Assembly (NCBI GenBank): GCA_029262115.1
Contig: JAJCZZ010000008.1
Location: forward strand, 52,247 to 116,246
Direction: 5' to 3'
DNA length: 64,000 nucleotides
DNA from: Gemmatimonadota bacterium
Lineage (GTDB): Bacteria; Gemmatimonadota; Gemmatimonadetes; Longimicrobiales; Gaopeijiaceae
Below are positions 56,801 through 64,000 of this stretch, in pieces; positions within the stretch are counted from its first letter, which is position 1, and each line of letters starts with the position of its first letter. The notes beneath the pieces were generated by a model that made no database searches, was not told the DNA's origin, and was given only the letters and a program-made list of their open reading frames with translations. Position numbers and translations under genes: made by a program.

Positions 56801-59130
56801 AGGTGGCCGTGATCGGGGGCGGCCCGGCCGGGCTCTACTTCTCGATCCTCATGAAGCGAGCCATCCCGGACGCGGTGGTCCGCGTCCATGAGCGCAACCG
56901 GGCGGACGACACGTTCGGTTTCGGTGTGGTCTTCAGCGACTCGACGATTGCCGAGGTCGAGGGTGCGGACGCCGAGACCTACCGGGCCATCACCGATCAC
57001 TTCGTGCGTTGGGACGACATCGACATCCACTTCGGCGGTGAGGTGGTCACGTCGACGGGCCACGGGTTCAGCGGGATGGGCCGGCAGACGCTGCTCCAGG
57101 TGCTTCAGGAGCAGGCCGCCCGCGTGGGCGTCGAGGTCGAATACGAGAGCGAGATCGACTCGCTCGGCCGGTTCGAGGACGCCGACCTGATCGTGGGCGC
57201 GGACGGCGTCAACTCCATGGTGCGCGCTTTGCTCGCGGGCGACTTCGTGCCGACAATCGACTGGCGACCGAACCGGTTCGTCTGGCTCGGGACCACCAAG
57301 CCGTTTCCCGCCTTCACCTTCTACTTCCGTGAGAACGAGCACGGGCTGTGGCGGGTGCACGCGTACCAGTATGGGCCGGACGCGAGCACCTTCATCGTCG
57401 AATGCACCGACGAAACGTGGCGGTCCTCCGGCATGGACGACGCCGGCGAGGAGGAGACGGCGGCCTACTGCGAAGCGCTCTTCGCCGAGGAGTTGGACGG
57501 GCACGCTCTGGTTCGGAACCGGTCGGTGTGGCGCAGCTTCCCGACCGTCCGGTGTGAGCGCTGGAGCGTCGGGAACGTCGTCCTGCTCGGCGATGCCGTG
57601 CACACCGCGCACTTCTCGGTGGGATCGGGGACCCGGATGGCGATGCTCGATGCGATCGCCTTGCGGGACGCGGTGATGTCTGAATGGGACGATACACGGG
57701 CCCCCTACCCGGGAGGGTCGGAGAAGGGGGCGGGCGATGGCATGGTCCGACGCGCCCTTCAGGCCTACGAGCAGGACCGCCGCCCGGCCGTGGAATCGCT
57801 CCAGCGGGCGGCCCAGGCGTCCCTCGAATGGTTCGAGGACACCGAGCGGTACGTCGACATGGATCCCCTGCCGTTCGCGTTCACCCTCTTGACGCGCTCG
57901 CTCCGCATCACGCACGAGGACCTGAAAGTGCGCGACCCCGCCTTTGCGGAGCGGGTGGACGCATACGTCGCCGCCCAGGCGGAGACGCAGAGTGGACGGC
58001 CGGTGGCACGTCGACCTGCGCCTCCCCCCATGTTCACGCCGTTCCGCCTCCGGGACCTCGTCCTGAGCAATCGGGTCGCCGTGTCGCCGATGTGCCAGTA
58101 CTGCGCGGTTGACGGGACGGTGGGCGATTGGCACATGCAGCACCTGGGGAGTCGCGCCGTCGGCGGCGCCGGCCTGGTGTATGCCGAGATGACGGACGTC
58201 TCGGTGGACGCGCGCATCAGCCCCGGATGCGCGGGGCTCTACAAGCCCGAGCACGTGGACGCGTGGAAGCGCATCGTCGACTTCGTCCACGGCCAGACCG
58301 ACGCGAAGATGGCCATCCAGCTCGGCCACGCCGGCAGGAAAGGCGCCACGAAGCGGCTGTGGGAAGGAGACAACGAGCCCCTCACGGAAGCGGACCGGTG
58401 GGATCTCGTGTCCGCATCGCCTCTACCGTACTTCGAGGGCAGGAGCCCCACGCCCAAGGAGATGACCCGTACGGACATGGACGGGGTCGTCTCCGACTAC
58501 GTGCGCGCCGCCGAGTACGCCCGGGAGGCCGGCTTCGACCTGCTGGAGGTGCATCTGGCGCACGGCTACCTGCTGGCGTCGTTCATCTCGCCCCTGACGA
58601 ACATCCGCGATGATGCGTATGGGGGCACGATCGAGAACCGGATGCGCTTTCCGCTCGAAGTCTTCGACGCGTGTCGCTCCGTGTGGCCCAACCACCTGCC
58701 AATGTCGGCCCGGATCAGCGCCGTCGACTGGATGCCGGGAGGCGTTCAGCCGGACCACGCGGTCGATGTCGCTCGTATGTTGCGTGACCACGACTGCGAT
58801 ATCGTGGACGTGTCGGCGGGCCAGACGGTGCCCGATCAGCGTCCGGTGTACGGGCGGCTCTTTCAGACGCCGTTCGCGGACCGGATCCGGAACGAGGTCG
58901 GCATCGCGACCATGGCCGTCGGCAACATCTCGTCGTGGATGGATGTGAACACCATCGTGGCGGCGGGTCGTGCCGACATCTGCTTGCTCGCCCGTGCACA
59001 CCTCTTCGATCCCTACTGGACACGCCACGCGGCGTCGATGCAGGGGTACGACCTGCCCTGGCCGGACCCATATGCTTCCGTGTCGCGGTACACGCCCCGC
59101 TTCGAGTTCCACTTCGGGGGAGAGAAGTAG
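56797..59130 (+). CDS. Bifunctional anthraniloyl-CoA monooxygenase/reductase (FAD monooxygenase + Old Yellow Enzyme fusion)
   Basis: A 777-residue fusion. Residues 1-400 form a flavin monooxygenase: GGGPAG (7-12), the [13 protein letters not shown] strand, and [17 protein letters not shown]. From about residue 410 an NADH:flavin oxidoreductase/Old Yellow Enzyme domain follows ([62 protein letters not shown]). This architecture is that of 2-aminobenzoyl-CoA monooxygenase/reductase and salicylyl-CoA 5-hydroxylase: it hydroxylates and then reduces the ring of anthraniloyl-CoA. ATGA overlap with the acyl-CoA dehydrogenase. Confidence 0.93.
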   Translation: MKVAVIGGGPAGLYFSILMKRAIPDAVVRVHERNRADDTFGFGVVFSDSTIAEVEGADAETYRAITDHFVRWDDIDIHFGGEVVTSTGHGFSGMGRQTLLQVLQEQAARVGVEVEYESEIDSLGRFEDADLIVGADGVNSMVRALLAGDFVPTIDWRPNRFVWLGTTKPFPAFTFYFRENEHGLWRVHAYQYGPDASTFIVECTDETWRSSGMDDAGEEETAAYCEALFAEELDGHALVRNRSVWRSFPTVRCERWSVGNVVLLGDAVHTAHFSVGSGTRMAMLDAIALRDAVMSEWDDTRAPYPGGSEKGAGDGMVRRALQAYEQDRRPAVESLQRAAQASLEWFEDTERYVDMDPLPFAFTLLTRSLRITHEDLKVRDPAFAERVDAYVAAQAETQSGRPVARRPAPPPMFTPFRLRDLVLSNRVAVSPMCQYCAVDGTVGDWHMQHLGSRAVGGAGLVYAEMTDVSVDARISPGCAGLYKPEHVDAWKRIVDFVHGQTDAKMAIQLGHAGRKGATKRLWEGDNEPLTEADRWDLVSASPLPYFEGRSPTPKEMTRTDMDGVVSDYVRAAEYAREAGFDLLEVHLAHGYLLASFISPLTNIRDDAYGGTIENRMRFPLEVFDACRSVWPNHLPMSARISAVDWMPGGVQPDHAVDVARMLRDHDCDIVDVSAGQTVPDQRPVYGRLFQTPFADRIRNEVGIATMAVGNISSWMDVNTIVAAGRADICLLARAHLFDPYWTRHAASMQGYDLPWPDPYASVSRYTPRFEFHFGGEK

Positions 59131-59208
59131 AGGCGAAGCTCGTGGCCTTCGCCCTCCCCTGACCCCATGTTCTCGGGACCAGTGCACGTCTCGAGTCGGA
59201 GGAGCGTC

Positions 59209-60723
59209 ATGTTCAGGAGCATCTCGTTGGCCGTGGCGGCCGCATCGGCCATCGCCCTACCCACGGCAGTCGTCAGTCAGGTCGTCCCGAGCAGCGAACA
59301 GTTGGACGATGCGCTTCAGGTGGTGAACATCTGGCTCGAGGCACAGCAGGCGTACGAGAAGATCCCGGCCCTGTCGGCTGCGGTGGTGCACGACCAGGAG
59401 GTCGTCTGGAGCACGGCCCTGGGCGTAGCTCACCGCGACACGGGGGCGCGGGCAACTGACCGAACGCTCTACAGCATCTGCTCGATCTCGAAGCTCTTCA
59501 CCGCCGTTTCGGTCATGCAGCTTCGGGACCGTGGGGCGCTCGACCTGCGCGACCCGGTGTCGAAGCATCTCCCCTGGTTCACTCTGTCACAGCGATACGA
59601 GGGCTCTCCGCCGGTAACGATCGAGGGCATCCTGACGCACTCCGCCGGTCTTCCGCGCGAGTCGGCGCACCCGTACTGGACGGGCCCCGATTTCCCGTTC
59701 CCTACGCGCGAAGAAGTCATCGACGGGGTATCGGGTCAGGAGACCCTCTATCCGGCGCGGGAGTACTTCCAGTATTCGAATCTTGGGCTGACGCTGGCCG
59801 GGGAGGTCGTGGCGGCGCGCTCGGGCATGTCGTATCACGACTACGTGAAGGCGAATATCCTGCAGCCTCTCGGAATGAACGACACCTATTCGGAGATCCC
59901 CGCCGAACATCGGGGAAGGAGACTCGCCACGGGGTATGGGGCGCCGACACGGGACGGCACGCGGGAGGAGGTTGCCTTCTTCCAGGCACGTGGGATCGCT
60001 CCGGCGGCGGGCTTCGCATCGACCGCGCTCGACCTGGCGCGCTTCGCCTCGTGGCAGTTCCGGCTGGAAGGCTCCAAAGAGGAGGTTTTGGCCGCCCACA
60101 CGCTCGATGAGATGCAGCGCGTACACTACGTGGATCCCGACTGGGACACCTTCTGGGGGCTGGGCTTCAGCGTGAATCGCCGCAACGACGAGACGTTCGT
60201 AGGGCACGGGGGAAGCTGTCCGGGCTACCGGAGCCAACTGGTCATTCAGCCCGACGAGAAGATCGCGACGGTGTTCATGGCCAACGCCATGGTCAATTCG
60301 GGGATGTACGCCTACGGCATCTACGACCTCGTGGCGGACGCGATCGAGGCCGCGACTGACGCGGACACTACCGCGATGACTGCGACCACCGCAGCGAGCG
60401 GAGGCCCCGTAGCGTCGGAGGGAGACGGTGGCACGACCGACGATGTCGACCTGTCCGACTATGTGGGGACGTACTTGGGCCAGCCGTGGGGGAGCGAAAC
60501 CGCAGTCGTGAAGTGGAAGGGGAGCCTGGCCTTCCTGTCGCTCCCGACGTCCAATCCGGCCCGGGCGGTCAACCGAAACCGGCTGAAGCACGACCATGAC
60601 GACGTGTTCTATCGCGTCCGCTCGGACGGGAACCGGGGCGAGGACGTCGTGTTCGAGCGCGGGCCGGACGGCTCGATCACCGGGTACCGGGTGCACGGAA
60701 ACCTCTCGCCCAGGATTCGCTGA
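59209..60723 (+). CDS. Exported serine hydrolase (beta-lactamase/class C family)
   Basis: A 504-residue secreted enzyme: signal peptide about 1-24 (ending VVSQ), nucleophile motif S92-I-S-K95, Y189-S-N191, and the third motif GHGGSCPGY. The C-terminal third is a beta-rich extension with an Ala/Thr linker. It could be a D,D-peptidase, esterase or amide hydrolase. It sits between the anthraniloyl-CoA enzyme and the tryptophan dioxygenase, whose ATG follows its stop directly. ATG 59209 is chosen because GGAGGAG precedes it and begins the signal peptide. Confidence 0.88.
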   Translation: MFRSISLAVAAASAIALPTAVVSQVVPSSEQLDDALQVVNIWLEAQQAYEKIPALSAAVVHDQEVVWSTALGVAHRDTGARATDRTLYSICSISKLFTAVSVMQLRDRGALDLRDPVSKHLPWFTLSQRYEGSPPVTIEGILTHSAGLPRESAHPYWTGPDFPFPTREEVIDGVSGQETLYPAREYFQYSNLGLTLAGEVVAARSGMSYHDYVKANILQPLGMNDTYSEIPAEHRGRRLATGYGAPTRDGTREEVAFFQARGIAPAAGFASTALDLARFASWQFRLEGSKEEVLAAHTLDEMQRVHYVDPDWDTFWGLGFSVNRRNDETFVGHGGSCPGYRSQLVIQPDEKIATVFMANAMVNSGMYAYGIYDLVADAIEAATDADTTAMTATTAASGGPVASEGDGGTTDDVDLSDYVGTYLGQPWGSETAVVKWKGSLAFLSLPTSNPARAVNRNRLKHDHDDVFYRVRSDGNRGEDVVFERGPDGSITGYRVHGNLSPRIR

Positions 60724-61509
60724 ATGGATGCCGCCGTATCGTACGGGAAGTACCTCAATCTCGATGAGCTTCTCTCGCTCCAGCAGCCGCGGGACGAGAT
60801 GGAGCACGACGAGATGCTCTTCATCATCATCCATCAGGTCTACGAGCTCTGGTTCAAGGAAGTCCTGCACGAGATGGACTACTTCGTGCGGCTGATGGAT
60901 GCGGACGACGGACACCGCGCCCAGCACACGCTCAAGAGGATCCTGACGATCCTGAAGGTGCTCGTTGCGCAACTCGACATTCTCGAGACGATGACGCCGA
61001 CGGAGTTCCTCACCTTCCGGGAGCGGCTCGACACGGCCAGTGGCTTCCAGTCGGACCAGTTTCGCCAACTCGAGTTCATGCTCGGACGAAAGAGCCCGGC
61101 CGCGCTGGAACGCTTCGGGGAGGGCACGCGCGCACACGCGGGCCTGGTGGCCAGGTGGAACGCCCCCACGATCTGGGATGCGTTCCTTCACCATCTGGCC
61201 CGGGAGGGCTACGCCGTTCCGGCCGACCAGTTGAACCGTGACGTGGTCTCGGCCATCGAGGCCAATCGGGGTGTGCAGGCCGTCCTGATCGAACTGTATC
61301 GGAGCAGCCCGAAGAACAGCGAGTTGTGCGAGCGCCTCGTGGACCTGGACGAAGGCGTCCAGGAGTGGCGGTACCGGCACGTGAAGATGGTCGAGCGTAC
61401 CATCGGCGCCAAAATGGGAACCGGCGGCTCCGCGGGGTCAAAGTACCTCCGCACTACGCTGAACACGCCGGCCTTTCCTGATCTCTGGGAGATCCGTACG
61501 CAGCTCTGA
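60724..61509 (+). CDS. kynA: Tryptophan 2,3-dioxygenase
   Basis: A 261-residue haem enzyme. FIIIHQVYELWFKEVLHEMD is the first tryptophan-binding helix; FRERLDTASGFQSDQFRQLE contains the conserved Arg that contacts the substrate; YRHVKMVERTIGAKMGTGGS carries the proximal haem His. It opens the indole ring to N-formylkynurenine. Its ATG follows the hydrolase stop with no gap and no ribosome-binding site of its own. Confidence 0.95.
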   Translation: MDAAVSYGKYLNLDELLSLQQPRDEMEHDEMLFIIIHQVYELWFKEVLHEMDYFVRLMDADDGHRAQHTLKRILTILKVLVAQLDILETMTPTEFLTFRERLDTASGFQSDQFRQLEFMLGRKSPAALERFGEGTRAHAGLVARWNAPTIWDAFLHHLAREGYAVPADQLNRDVVSAIEANRGVQAVLIELYRSSPKNSELCERLVDLDEGVQEWRYRHVKMVERTIGAKMGTGGSAGSKYLRTTLNTPAFPDLWEIRTQL

Positions 61510-61564
61510 AGCCGTCAGGCCCGCGGCGTCGCCCCGGCTCTGCCTCTGACTCCGTCCAACGAAG

Positions 61565-62767
61565 ATGCCGCCCGTGCCCCACTCGATCGCTTCCCTGGCT
61601 GCCTCACCCAATTCGCTGTCGCCGCACTACAGTCGATTCAAAGTCGCCGAGCGCCTCTACCTGACGGGGCACTCACACCAGGCCTGGCCGGATGTGGGTC
61701 TGGAGGCGCAGGCGGCGGCCTGGCTGGAGGCCGCTGAACACGTCGACGACAAGTGGGAGCTTGTCTTCCAGCGGTGGGATCGGGTGGCGGGAGGCTTCGC
61801 CCGACTGCTGGGTGACCCCGGCGGTCACATCACGCTGGGGTCCAACACGCACGAGTTGGTGGTCCGCTTCCTGTCCGCACTTCCCCTCGACTCACGCCCA
61901 AGGATCGTCACCACCGATGGTGAGTTCCACTCGGTACGCCGTCAGGTCGATCGCCTGGCCGAGACAGGGCACGTCGAAGTCGTCAAGGTGTCGGCTTATC
62001 CTGCGAGTACGGCAGCCGAGCGTCTGGCGGCCGCGGTGGATGACCGGACGGCATGTGTGATCGTATCCACCGTGCTCTATGAGCGAGGCCACCGGGTCAC
62101 TGGACTTCGACAGGTGGCTGAGGCTTGTCGCCGGCACGGAGCCGAACTGCTGCTCGACACCTACCACAGTCTGGGCGCGGTGCCCCTCGATCTGGTCGCG
62201 GAAGGCCTGGACGGCGCGTTCGCTGTAGGGGGAGGGTACAAGTACCTTCAGTTGGGCGAGGGCAACTGCTTCCTGCGGACCCCCCAGGGGTGTGAGCTCC
62301 GTCCCGTGGTCACCGGCTGGTTCAGTGAATTCGACGAGTTGACCGAGGAGAAGACTCCGGGAGAGGTCCGCTACGGGAAGGGCGCGGGTCGCTTCGCTGG
62401 ATCGACCTTCGACGGGACGTCGCAGTACCGCGGGGCCGCAGTGATGGACTTCTTCGACGCCGAGGGTCTTACGCCTCCGTTCCTTCGGGAGGTGAGTCAA
62501 CACCAGGTGGGGCTGCTGGCGGAGACCTTCCGCTCCCTCGACCTGGACCCCGCCGTGATCCGACTCGACGACGTCGCCCTCAGCGGTCGCGGGGGCTTCC
62601 TGGCGCTGGAGGCACCCTACGCCGCCAAATTTCAGGAACGGTTGGCCGCGCTCGGCGTGCGCACCGATTCCCGGGGGATGGCCCTACGCTTCGGTCCCGC
62701 GCCGTACCACAGTGACGCGCAGTTGGTCGATGCGATGAGCACGCTCGCAGAGGTCGTCGGGGGCTAG
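61565..62767 (+). CDS. kynU: Kynureninase
   Basis: A 400-residue PLP enzyme of the class V aminotransferase fold. LYLTGHSHQAWPD, LGSNTHELVVRFLSALP and LLLDTYHSLGAVPLD are visible; the PLP Lys is in GGGYKYLQLGEGN. It cleaves kynurenine to anthranilate and alanine. It follows the dioxygenase after a 55-base gap. Together they feed anthranilate to the CoA ligase at the other end of the island. Sequence similarity to other class V enzymes exists, but the neighbour supports kynureninase. Confidence 0.9.
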   Translation: MPPVPHSIASLAASPNSLSPHYSRFKVAERLYLTGHSHQAWPDVGLEAQAAAWLEAAEHVDDKWELVFQRWDRVAGGFARLLGDPGGHITLGSNTHELVVRFLSALPLDSRPRIVTTDGEFHSVRRQVDRLAETGHVEVVKVSAYPASTAAERLAAAVDDRTACVIVSTVLYERGHRVTGLRQVAEACRRHGAELLLDTYHSLGAVPLDLVAEGLDGAFAVGGGYKYLQLGEGNCFLRTPQGCELRPVVTGWFSEFDELTEEKTPGEVRYGKGAGRFAGSTFDGTSQYRGAAVMDFFDAEGLTPPFLREVSQHQVGLLAETFRSLDLDPAVIRLDDVALSGRGGFLALEAPYAAKFQERLAALGVRTDSRGMALRFGPAPYHSDAQLVDAMSTLAEVVGG

Positions 62768-62774
62768 GCGTGAG

Positions 62775-64000
62775 TCAGTGTTGGCCAAGCTCCCGCAGCC
62801 GACGCTCGAAATGTCGTCGCACCGGCTCTGACCGACACGACATCAGGGCGCGGCGATACTCGACGGCGGCTTCCGCGCCGCGGCCCGACATCATGAGTAG
62901 TCGGGCCCGTGTCGCAGGGAGGAGGTAGTACTCCTCCAGTTCGCCAGGTCGGACCTCGTCGAGTTGGGCGAGGGCGGTCGATACGTCACCGGACATGGCC
63001 ACCGCGACCGCCCGATTCACCGTCACCACTGGCGAGGGCGCCAGGTCGGAGAGCAGATCGTACTGGTCGATGATGCGTTCCCATGCCGTCTCTTCCCAGG
63101 ACGGCGCGGCCGCGTGGGTGGCCGCGATTCCGGCTTCCAGGTGATACCGGGTGAGCCGGGGCGAGTCCATGGCCCGGGTGAGCCGGCTCATGCCTTCGGC
63201 AATCAGACGTTGGGACCAGAGGCGGCGGTCCTGATTCTCAAGCAGCACCACGGCGCCCGCCACGTCCGTGCGTGCCGGAAGGCGGCTGGCCTGGAACAGA
63301 AAAAGGGAAAGGAGGGCGTCGATATCCGGGCCAGCCGACGCGGAGTTGTCGGCAAGGAGACGCGCAAGCCGAATGGCCTCCCCACACAGTTCATTACGGA
63401 TGAGGTTCTCACCCTCGGTCGCCGAGTATCCCTCGTTGAAGAGCAGATAGAGTACGGCCATGACCGACTCGAGACGCCGTGCCCGATCGACGCCGACGGG
63501 CACGTACAGGCTCACCCCTCGCTTCCGGATGGCGTTCTTCGCACGGACGATGCGCTGCTGAATCGTGGATCGCTTCGAGAGAAATGCCGCGGCGATCTCC
63601 TCCGTCGACAGGCCGCCGACGGTTCGCAAAGTAAGGGCGACACGCGACTCGAAGGGGAGGTCTGGATGACAACACATATAGATCATCGACAGCTCGTCGT
63701 CGTCCGCCCCGGCGCGCGCGGCCGGCACGGTCACGATCTCCTCCAAACGGGCCATCTCCGTCGGCTCCTCGACCTTTCCTCGGCGGCGGAGTACGTCGAG
63801 AGCGCGATTGCGCGCCACCCGGAAGATCCAGGCCTCGGGGTCGCGGGGGATGCCTTCGAAGGGCCACGTCTGGAGCGCCTTCAGGAGGGCGTCCTGTACG
63901 ACCTCTTCCGCCAGGTCGAGGTTGGTCGGCCCGAATGCGCGCGTCAGGGATGCGACGAGCCGGCCGGCCGAACGTCGGAAGAGGATGTCGACGAGCGGGG
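62775..64000 (-). CDS. ECF-type RNA polymerase sigma factor with C-terminal extension (cut by window edge)
   Basis: The frame is open from 64000 to a stop at 62775, so the N-terminal part lies outside. Visible are sigma region 2 (DLAEEVVQDALLKALQTWPF, then GIPRDPEAWIFRVARNRALDVL), region 4 (ALTLRTVGGLSTEEIAAAF and RSTIQQRIVRAKNAIRKRG), and a long helical C-terminal domain of the type found in extended ECF sigma factors (DUF6596-like): LYLLFNEGYSATEG, ALLSLFLFQASRLPAR and TVNRAVAVAMSG. The C-terminal domain probably senses a signal. It is convergent with kynureninase, seven bases apart. Confidence 0.92.
   Translation of the reverse strand, partial: PLVDILFRRSAGRLVASLTRAFGPTNLDLAEEVVQDALLKALQTWPFEGIPRDPEAWIFRVARNRALDVLRRRGKVEEPTEMARLEEIVTVPAARAGADDDELSMIYMCCHPDLPFESRVALTLRTVGGLSTEEIAAAFLSKRSTIQQRIVRAKNAIRKRGVSLYVPVGVDRARRLESVMAVLYLLFNEGYSATEGENLIRNELCGEAIRLARLLADNSASAGPDIDALLSLFLFQASRLPARTDVAGAVVLLENQDRRLWSQRLIAEGMSRLTRAMDSPRLTRYHLEAGIAATHAAAPSWEETAWERIIDQYDLLSDLAPSPVVTVNRAVAVAMSGDVSTALAQLDEVRPGELEEYYLLPATRARLLMMSGRGAEAAVEYRRALMSCRSEPVRRHFERRLRELGQH

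Noticed and set aside
56722..58329. Minus-strand frame opposite the monooxygenase/reductase
   Set aside because: Antisense shadow; the plus-strand protein carries both FAD and OYE motifs.
59587..61380. Minus-strand frame across the serine hydrolase and tryptophan dioxygenase
   Set aside because: Spans two real plus-strand genes and has no motif of its own.

Overview
The window is a high-GC, gene-dense bacterial chromosome segment of about 63 protein genes and gene remnants. No rRNA, tRNA, CRISPR array, transposase or phage gene was seen. A PadR regulator paired with a MacB-like 'ADOP' permease, many exported lipoproteins and Tat-like leaders, 4-bp stop/start overlaps and frequent GTG/TTG starts resemble Gemmatimonadota or a neighbouring Acidobacteriota-like lineage. 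This is an inference from gene content and style, not from a marker gene.

Region 1 (1-9.7 kb): an exported RidA-like protein cut by the window edge, a DoxX membrane protein, an exported YtcJ-type amidohydrolase with a second RidA-like lipoprotein, a lipoprotein of unknown role divergent from an AraC regulator, the ADOP permease/PadR pair, a zinc-ribbon protein of unknown function and a DinB-like protein. Region 2 (9.7-24.4 kb): a multicopper oxidase with a secreted partner, a lipoprotein phosphodiesterase, an LVIVD-repeat exported protein, a three-gene ABC efflux system, and an NhaR-like regulator divergent from a universal stress protein plus a fused APC transporter/EIIA/RCK_C protein. Region 3 (24.4-30.7 kb): an AAA+/DUF4143 ATPase, a methyltransferase-like protein, a large M14 carboxypeptidase and a secreted hypothetical.

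Region 4 (30.7-39.6 kb) looks like a sugar-oxidation island: Gfo/Idh/MocA oxidoreductases (one broken, one intact), a DUF1080 (3-keto-disaccharide hydrolase family) lipoprotein, a GMC dehydrogenase with its Tat-exported small subunit, an MFS transporter and TIM-barrel isomerases (one truncated, one intact). Together they suggest oxidation of glycosides to 3-keto forms followed by cleavage. Region 5 (39.6-46.9 kb) holds a 58-residue membrane protein, a beta-propeller protein and a carbamoyltransferase / SGNH hydrolase / polysaccharide deacetylase set that probably decorates a glycan. Region 6 (46.9-51.2 kb) has an amidase, a type 5 uracil-DNA glycosylase with an apparent CTG start, a DsbB-like protein and an S1/P1-type nuclease.

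Region 7 (51.2-62.8 kb) is the most coherent system: a tryptophan-to-anthraniloyl-CoA catabolic island. Tryptophan 2,3-dioxygenase and kynureninase make anthranilate. A benzoate-CoA-ligase-family enzyme activates it, and a monooxygenase/Old-Yellow-Enzyme fusion dearomatises anthraniloyl-CoA. An SDR, RidA, enoyl-CoA hydratase and acyl-CoA dehydrogenase would complete a beta-oxidation-like route. No standard arylformamidase is present. A creatininase-family hydrolase heading the operon is a candidate replacement. The window ends in an ECF-type sigma factor cut by the edge.
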